Assembly: GCF_020176695.1 (NCBI RefSeq)
Contig: NZ_JAIWIA010000046.1
Coordinates: 1 to 64,000 of the forward strand
Reading direction: 5' to 3'
DNA: 64,000 nucleotides
Origin: Massilia sp. MS-15
GTDB lineage: Bacteria; Pseudomonadota; Gammaproteobacteria; Burkholderiales; Burkholderiaceae_D
This document shows positions 58,693-64,000 of this stretch, piece after piece. The notes under the pieces were generated by a model. The model did no database searches. It was not told the origin of the DNA and saw only the letters and a list, made by a program, of their open reading frames with translations. Both the position numbers and the translations under genes were made by a program. Each line of letters starts with the position of its first letter. Position 1 is the first letter of the stretch.

Positions 58693-61338
58693 ATGCGCAC
58701 CGACACGCCCCAGACGATTTACCGGAGTGACTACACCCCGCCGACCTACCTGGTGGATACCGTGGAGCTCGGCTTCGACCTCGACCCCGCCCGCACCGTG
58801 GTTGCCAACCGCATGACGCTGCGCCGCAATGGCAGCAGCGCGCGCAACGAGATCACGCTGCATGGCGAAGACATCGAGCTGGTGGCGCTGCGCCTGAATG
58901 GCCGCGCGCTGCAAGATGGCGAATACACGCTGCGCGACAACCTGCTGCGCATCCCGGACGCGCCGGACGAAGCCACGCTCGAGATCGAGACCGTGTGCGT
59001 GCCGGAACAGAACACGACCCTGAGCGGCCTGTACACCTCGAACGGCAATTTCTTCACCCAGTGCGAGGCCGAAGGCTTCCGCCGCATCACCTATTTCCCC
59101 GACCGTCCGGACGTGATGGCGGTATATACGGTGATGCTGCGCGCCGACAAGGAGCGCTATCCGGTCCTGCTCTCGAACGGCAACCTGGTGGAGGAGGGCG
59201 AGCTGGGCGATGGGCGCCACTACGCCAAATGGGAAGACCCGTTCAGGAAGCCCTCTTACCTGTTCGCCCTGGTCGCCGCACGCCTGGTATGCCAGGAGGA
59301 GACCTTCCGCCTGGCGGATGGCCGCGACGCCCTGCTGCAGGTCTGGGTCGAGGAGGGCAACCTCGACAAGACCGACTACGCCATGCAGTCGCTCAAGCAC
59401 AGCATCCGCTGGGACGAGGAGCGCTACGGGCTGGAACTCGACCTGGACCGCTTCATGATCGTCGCCACCGGCGACTTCAACATGGGCGCGATGGAGAACA
59501 AGGGCCTGAACATCTTCAACACCAAGTACGTGCTGGCCAATCCGCGGGTGGCGACCGACATCGACTTCCAGGGCATCGAGGCGGTGGTGGCGCACGAATA
59601 CTTCCACAACTGGACCGGCAACCGCGTCACCTGCCGCGACTGGTTCCAGCTGTCGCTGAAGGAAGGCCTGACGGTGTTCCGCGACCAGGAATTCACGGCC
59701 GACATGATCGGCACCGCGACCGGCCGCGCCGTGACCCGCATCGACCAGGTGCGCACCCTGCGCCAGGCCCAGTTCCCGGAAGACGCCGGCCCGATGGCGC
59801 ACCCGGTGCGCCCCGACTCCTTCGTGGAGATCAATAATTTCTACACCGTGACCGTGTACGAGAAGGGCGCGGAAGTCGTGCGCATGTACCAGACCCTGCT
59901 GGGCCGCGAAGGCTTCCGCAAGGGCATGGACCTGTATTTCGCGCGCCACGACGGCCAGGCCGTCACCTGCGACGACTTCCGCCGGGCGATGGCCGACGCG
60001 AATGGCCGCGACCTCGCGCAGTTCGAGCGCTGGTACGACCAGGCCGGCACCCCGGTGCTGCGCTTCGAGACCCGTTACGACGAAGGGGCGCAGACCTATG
60101 GCATTACCCTGTACCAGTCTTGCCCGCCGACGCCGGGCCAGCCCGAGAAGCGCCCCTTCCACATCCCGGTGGCCATCGGGCTGCTCGACCACGAGGGCAA
60201 TGACATGCCCCTGGTCCTGGATGGCAAGGAGCTGGGCAGCACCATCGTGCTCGAACTGACCCAGGCCGAGCAGACCTTCGTGTTCAGCAATGTGAAGGAA
60301 CAGCCGGTGCCGTCGGTACTGCGCGATTTCTCGGCCCCGGTGATCCTGCAGCATGGTTATGGCGACAGCGAGCTGCTGCACCTGTTCCGCTTCGATACCG
60401 ACCCGGTCAACCGTTGGGAAGCGGGGCAGCGCCTGGCCATGGGCCGCCTGCTGAAGCTTACCGGCGAAGCGCCGGTATCGTCCCGCCTGAGCCTGGACGA
60501 CACCTTCATCGAGGCGATGCGCAAGATGCTGACCGACGAGGCGCTCGACCCGGCCTTCCGCGAGCAGGCGCTGCTGCTGCCGACCGAGACCATGATCGCC
60601 GAGCAGCTCGACGTGGTCGATCCCCTGGCGGTGCACATGGCGCGCCAGTTCATGCGCGCCAACATCGGCGCGCGCCTGCGCACCGAGCTGATGGCCCAGT
60701 ACCAAGCCAACCAGACCCCCGGCCCCTACAGCCCGGATGCCGCGTCGGCTGGCCGTCGCGCCCTGAAGAACCTGGCGCTGTCCTACCTGAACGCGGCGCC
60801 GGACGAAGAAACGGTGGCGCTGGCGCTGCGCCAGTGCCGCGAGGCGGACAACATGACCGACCGCGCCGCCGCCCTGAGCGCCCTGATCCACGCCCGCGCG
60901 CCGCAGGCCGAGGGCGAGCTTGAGCGCTTCTACGAGGAGTTCCAGCACGAGGCGCTGGTGGTCGACAAGTGGTTCGCGATGCAGGCCTCGGCGCCGACCA
61001 CCGACATCGCCAGGGTGCGCGAACTGATGCGCCACCCGGCCTTCAACCTGCGCAACCCGAACCGCGCGCGCAGCCTGGTGGCCACCTATTGCATGAACAA
61101 CCCGGTCGAGTTCCACGCGCCGAACGGCAGCGGCTACCTGTTCTGGGCCGAGCACGTGGTGCTGCTGGACGCCCTCAACCCGCAGGTCGCCGCGCGCCTG
61201 GCGCGCGCCATGGACCGCTGGCGCCGCTACACCCCGGCACTGCAGCAGCACATGAAGACCGCGCTGCAGCAGGTGGCGGGACAGCAGCGGCTGTCGAACG
61301 ACGTGCGCGAGATCGTGACCAAGGCGCTGGCCAACTGA
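58693..61338 (+). CDS. pepN: Aminopeptidase N (M1 family)
   Basis: 881 residues, typical proteobacterial PepN length. This zinc enzyme removes N-terminal residues from peptides in the cytoplasm. The exopeptidase motif GAMEN lies at 265-269. The zinc site is H301-E-Y-F-H305 with the third ligand Glu324, and the late Tyr region ([17 protein letters not shown]) is present. The C-terminal helical domains are complete. A REP-like element separates it from fbp, a common neighbour. Confidence 0.96.
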   Translation: MRTDTPQTIYRSDYTPPTYLVDTVELGFDLDPARTVVANRMTLRRNGSSARNEITLHGEDIELVALRLNGRALQDGEYTLRDNLLRIPDAPDEATLEIETVCVPEQNTTLSGLYTSNGNFFTQCEAEGFRRITYFPDRPDVMAVYTVMLRADKERYPVLLSNGNLVEEGELGDGRHYAKWEDPFRKPSYLFALVAARLVCQEETFRLADGRDALLQVWVEEGNLDKTDYAMQSLKHSIRWDEERYGLELDLDRFMIVATGDFNMGAMENKGLNIFNTKYVLANPRVATDIDFQGIEAVVAHEYFHNWTGNRVTCRDWFQLSLKEGLTVFRDQEFTADMIGTATGRAVTRIDQVRTLRQAQFPEDAGPMAHPVRPDSFVEINNFYTVTVYEKGAEVVRMYQTLLGREGFRKGMDLYFARHDGQAVTCDDFRRAMADANGRDLAQFERWYDQAGTPVLRFETRYDEGAQTYGITLYQSCPPTPGQPEKRPFHIPVAIGLLDHEGNDMPLVLDGKELGSTIVLELTQAEQTFVFSNVKEQPVPSVLRDFSAPVILQHGYGDSELLHLFRFDTDPVNRWEAGQRLAMGRLLKLTGEAPVSSRLSLDDTFIEAMRKMLTDEALDPAFREQALLLPTETMIAEQLDVVDPLAVHMARQFMRANIGARLRTELMAQYQANQTPGPYSPDAASAGRRALKNLALSYLNAAPDEETVALALRQCREADNMTDRAAALSALIHARAPQAEGELERFYEEFQHEALVVDKWFAMQASAPTTDIARVRELMRHPAFNLRNPNRARSLVATYCMNNPVEFHAPNGSGYLFWAEHVVLLDALNPQVAARLARAMDRWRRYTPALQQHMKTALQQVAGQQRLSNDVREIVTKALAN

Positions 61339-61343
61339 ATGTC

Positions 61344-61420
61344 GTAGGGTGGGCAGGTCTCCTGCCCACGCGTCCCGCTTACCGGCGAAAAGACGCATTG
61401 CCTCTTCCCGCCCACCCTGC
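61344..61420. repeat. REP-like inverted hairpin pair (copy E)
   Basis: The left unit starts GTAG and has a perfect stem GTGGGCAGG / CCTGCCCAC with a TCT loop. The right inverted unit is reduced to a short CCCGCCCACCCTGC end. It lies between pepN and fbp, starting 5 bp after the pepN stop. Confidence 0.72.
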
Positions 61421-61460
61421 AAGAACAAGAACCGATTCGAAACCAAACCAAAGGAAGTCC

Positions 61461-62462
61461 ATGAAACGCGTCAGTCTTACGCAATACCTGGTCGAGGAAC
61501 AGCGCCTCCACCAGACCATCAACGCCGAGCTGCGCCTGCTGATCGAGGTCGTGGCCCGTGCCTGCAAGCGCATCAGCTATTCGGTCAGCAAGGGCGCGCT
61601 CGGCGAAGTGCTGGGCAGTGCCGAGACCGAGAACATCCAGGGCGAAGTCCAGAAGAAGCTCGACGTGATCTCGAACGAGATCCTGCTGGAAGCGAACGAG
61701 TGGGGCGGCCACCTGGCGGCGATGGCTTCTGAAGAAATGGAAACCATCCGCAAGATCCCGAGCCGCTATCCGAAAGGCGAGTTCCTGCTGCTGTTCGATC
61801 CGCTCGACGGCTCCTCGAACATCGACGTCAACGTTTCGATCGGCACCATCTTCTCGGTGCTGAAGGCGCCGGAAGGCATGGCGGAACCCACCGAGCAGGA
61901 CTTCCTGCAGCCGGGCGCCCAGCAGGTGGCGGCCGGCTATGCCGTGTACGGCCCGCAGACCATGCTGGTGCTCACCACCGGCAACGGCGTGCACTGCTTC
62001 ACCCTCGACCGCGAGATGGGTTCCTGGGTGCAGACCCAGAGCGACATGAAGATCCCGGAAACCACGAAGGAATTCGCGATCAACATGTCCAATAAACGCC
62101 ACTGGCACCCGCCGGTGCAGCGCTACGTGGACGAGATGCTGGCCGGCAGTACTGGCCCGCGCGGCAAGGACTTCAACATGCGCTGGATCGCCTCGATGGT
62201 GGCCGACGTGCACCGCATCCTGAACCGCGGCGGCATCTTCATGTATCCGGCCGACCTGCGCGATCCTTCGTCGCCGGGCAAGCTGCGCCTGATGTACGAA
62301 GCCAATCCGATGGCCATGATCGTCGAGCAGGCCGGCGGCATGGCCACCGACGGCCGCAGCCGCATCATGGATATCCAGCCGACCAGGCTGCACCAGCGCG
62401 TGCCGGTGTTCCTGGGGTCGAAGAGCGAAGTGGAACTGGTGACTGGCTACCACCAGCAATAG
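61461..62462 (+). CDS. fbp: Fructose-1,6-bisphosphatase class I
   Basis: 333 residues; AAGGAAG precedes the ATG. It hydrolyses fructose 1,6-bisphosphate in gluconeogenesis. The metal site [15 protein letters not shown] is intact, with SVLKAPEG and the downstream substrate motifs ([34 protein letters not shown]). Length and all key blocks are normal. It is monocistronic after pepN. Confidence 0.96.
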   Translation: MKRVSLTQYLVEEQRLHQTINAELRLLIEVVARACKRISYSVSKGALGEVLGSAETENIQGEVQKKLDVISNEILLEANEWGGHLAAMASEEMETIRKIPSRYPKGEFLLLFDPLDGSSNIDVNVSIGTIFSVLKAPEGMAEPTEQDFLQPGAQQVAAGYAVYGPQTMLVLTTGNGVHCFTLDREMGSWVQTQSDMKIPETTKEFAINMSNKRHWHPPVQRYVDEMLAGSTGPRGKDFNMRWIASMVADVHRILNRGGIFMYPADLRDPSSPGKLRLMYEANPMAMIVEQAGGMATDGRSRIMDIQPTRLHQRVPVFLGSKSEVELVTGYHQQ

Positions 62463-62526
62463 GCCCGGACCTAAGGAGCTGGCGGCGTAGCACGATACAC
62501 ACTAGCTAAGTTGTCGAGTTGTTTGC

Positions 62527-62532
62527 TAGAAT
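62527..62532 (+). promoter_or_regulatory. -10 box of the tRNA-Thr promoter
   Basis: TAGAAT followed by ACGGTGCT fits a strong stable-RNA promoter -10 with a G/C discriminator, about 50 bases ahead of the tRNA. The -35 region is unclear; TTGTCG at 62511-62516 is only 10 bp away. Confidence 0.5.
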
Positions 62533-62583
62533 ACGGTGCTTCGCCGGCCGGCCTTCAGGCTTTCCGCGCGTGGTACAGGTTTA

Positions 62584-62659
62584 GCCGCTGTAGCTCAGTC
62601 GGTAGAGCAGCGCATTCGTAATGCGAAGGTCACCAGTTCGATTCCGGTCAGCGGCACCA
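62584..62659 (+). tRNA. tRNA-Thr (anticodon CGT), CCA encoded
   Basis: 76 nt with acceptor stem GCCGCTG / CAGCGGC, D arm GCTC...GAGC, anticodon loop TTCGTAA (CGT), T loop TTCGATT and encoded CCA. The anticodon arm matches enterobacterial tRNA-Thr(CGT). The acceptor stem pairs fully. Confidence 0.95.
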
Positions 62660-62677
62660 AAGTTCTGTAATGAGATC

Positions 62678-62712
62678 AAAGGGTTACATGCTTTAGCATG
62701 TGGCCCTTTTTT
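62678..62712 (+). terminator. Rho-independent terminator of the tRNA gene
   Basis: A 14-bp stem (AAAGGGTTACATGC / GCATGTGGCCCTTT, with two G-T wobbles) and a TTTA loop is followed by a T-rich run, 18 bp after the tRNA CCA end. Confidence 0.88.
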
Positions 62713-62984
62713 CTTTCTTGCGATCCTCTTTCGATTGTGTAACCGCGGTGTAACCCAGCTTTGTCTACGGTCTTGCCTGTTCGCCGTGCGATGTTACTGA
62801 TAATGATTAGCCACCTTGACCCCGAGCGTGTAGTGAGGGCACAGCTCGGCAAAGGGCTAACATCTAAGACTCAAGGTAAATGCGGGCAGGCAATTGACCG
62901 GTGGAAGAACATTGGCGCCCTGATCACACGGCTAATGCGCTACGGATCTGAACCGAACCGTTTGCTGGCCAAATTTTAGGTTAA
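62713..62984. other. Accessory-like stretch between tRNA-Thr and the IS element
   Basis: This stretch is less GC-rich than its neighbours and has no gene I can support. It contains a close direct repeat GTGTAACC...GTGTAACCC near 62737-62756. A short TTG-started frame (62761-62979) contains AIDRWKNIGALITRLMRYG, without a recognisable family or ribosome site. It may be remains of an integrated element next to the tRNA. Confidence 0.4.
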
Positions 62985-64000
62985 TCACGGATTTCCGGGA
63001 AACGCGGCTTTGATCTTCAGGAAAAAGAAGTCGCTATCCCGGTAGCCGTAGGCCATTCGCTTCATCACCTTGATACGGTTGTTAATGCCTTCGAGCTGGC
63101 CGGTGTGCATTGGCCAGCGCAGTCGTGCTGCAATGCCTCGCCAGTAAGGCTTGAGCTTGACAGCAAACTTCTTTAGCGGTTCGATTCCGCTGTCACGCGC
63201 CATCTTCAACCAGTTGCGCCAAGCGAGAAGCCACTGCCAACCGCCAGATGTCTGCCAGAGTTCCTTGAGTGTTGTCTCATCACATACACTGTCATCAAGG
63301 CCTGGTTGGCAGCCAGCAGCTCATCGAGCTTTAGCTGCTGCGCTTGCGGGACGTTTTCCCGGTTGCGCAGCAATAGCCATCGAGAGCGCTTGATGACTTT
63401 GCGCTGAGGACGGTCGTCGCGCAGGCGGTTTGCCTCGTCAACGCGCACCCGGTCGATCACCTCACGTCCGTACTTGGCAACGACGTGAAACAGGTCATAG
63501 ACTACGCGCGCCTTCGGACATTGCTGCTGTACTTCCAGGTCGAACGCGGTATTCATGTCCATCGCGACGGCTTCGATTTTGGCGCAGCGTTCAGGGCTGA
63601 GCCATTCGAAGAACGGACGGATGGCCTCGCGGCTGCGGCCTTCGCCAACCCAAAGCACCTGCCTGCTGTCTGCATCGAGCACGACAGTGGCATAACGATG
63701 ACCCTTGAACAGTGCAAACTCGTCCATCACGAGCCGAGTTGGCTGTGCTGCAGGCAAAGCGGCCAATTCACGTTCCAGCTTGGCACGCTCGATATTGCGT
63801 ACTGTTTCCCAATGCAGCTGCGCTAGTTTGCATACGTGGGCAACTGGCAGCTTCTCGCACCACAAGCCCACAAACTCGGCCAGAGAGCGGGTTACCCGGG
63901 CATGACGATCCAGCCAAGCCACACGCTCGGTACGGGTGCCGCATTGGCCGCAGCGAAGGCGCCTCAAAGGAACACGTAACCACACTGGTAAGCCGAGCAT
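62985..64000 (-). pseudogene. ISL3-family transposase, frameshifted and cut by the window end
   Basis: The N-terminal part (upstream of 64000) is outside the window. Reading from 64000, ALFKGHRYATVVLDADSRQVLW and MDMNTAFDLEVQQQCPKARVVYDLFHVV are ISL3 DDE-domain signatures. Near 63280-63290 the frame shifts after MTVYVM. The second frame carries the normal C-terminus (EGINNRIKVMKRMAYGYRD, FLKIKAAFPGNP) ending at 62985. No slippery motif is obvious, so a mutation or sequencing error is more likely than programmed shifting. The terminal inverted repeats could not be placed. Confidence 0.85.

Noticed and set aside
57787-61446. A 1219-codon minus-strand frame opposite pepN
   Set aside because: Shadow of the pepN codon pattern. 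The plus-strand product has the full M1 peptidase zinc site, and only the known DUF4136-like gene is real on the minus strand.
62985-64000. Programmed -1 frameshifting to make a full transposase
   Set aside because: No slippery heptamer or downstream structure was seen near the break, and ISL3 elements normally use one uninterrupted frame.

Overview
The window looks like chromosome from a GC-rich betaproteobacterium of the Oxalobacteraceae (Massilia, Telluria or a close relative). Three things suggest this: the gene order yebC-purD-hemF-nadD-rsfS-rlmH-maf-rng, the pepN-fbp pairing, and a DUF4214 protein with a dedicated type I secretion system. The assignment is inferred from gene content and order, not from a phylogenetic marker.

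Layout. 0.1-11.5 kb: a very large cysteine-free S-layer/RTX-like protein, then a complete type I secretion operon (ABC ATPase, membrane fusion protein, outer-membrane channel) behind a near-perfect CRP-type operator, then a second short DUF4214 protein. 11.6-21.5 kb: mixed single genes (trhO, an acyltransferase, a di-iron hydroxylase, dnaE, an exported amidohydrolase, a DUF5694-like protein, a small membrane protein). 21.5-27.8 kb: LPS/surface glycan genes (GT2 glycosyltransferase, WaaL-like ligase, MsbA, and a fused GH1 glycosidase-RmlD-like protein). 28.0-38.3 kb: an acyl-CoA ligase divergent from an oxalate/formate-type transporter, then a tightly coupled operon for NAD-dependent formate dehydrogenase, FdhD and a tungstate-type ABC transporter. 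38.4-48.0 kb: a GGDEF-EAL protein and two large hybrid histidine kinases, one encoded just downstream of an atypical acyl-CoA dehydrogenase. 48.1-55.2 kb: housekeeping genes on the minus strand. 55.4-62.5 kb: a DMT transporter, mgsA, a quinone oxidoreductase, a tiny membrane protein, a DUF4136-like lipoprotein, pepN and fbp. 62.6-64 kb: tRNA-Thr(CGT), its terminator, a low-content accessory stretch and a frameshifted ISL3-family transposase that runs off the window.

How the parts work together. The first block forms a surface-layer export module: a substrate, its transporter and a second copy of the substrate's N-terminal module. The neighbouring LPS genes act on the surface to which such layers usually anchor, but nothing in the sequence ties the two regions together. 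The formate block pairs a metal-dependent formate dehydrogenase with its sulfur-insertion factor and a metal-oxyanion importer, next to an anion transporter and a CoA ligase, which suggests C1 or oxalate metabolism. Five intergenic inverted hairpin pairs beginning GTAG, with covarying stems, are scattered through the window. They resemble REP/BIME elements, and in three cases their TAG is the stop codon of the adjacent gene.
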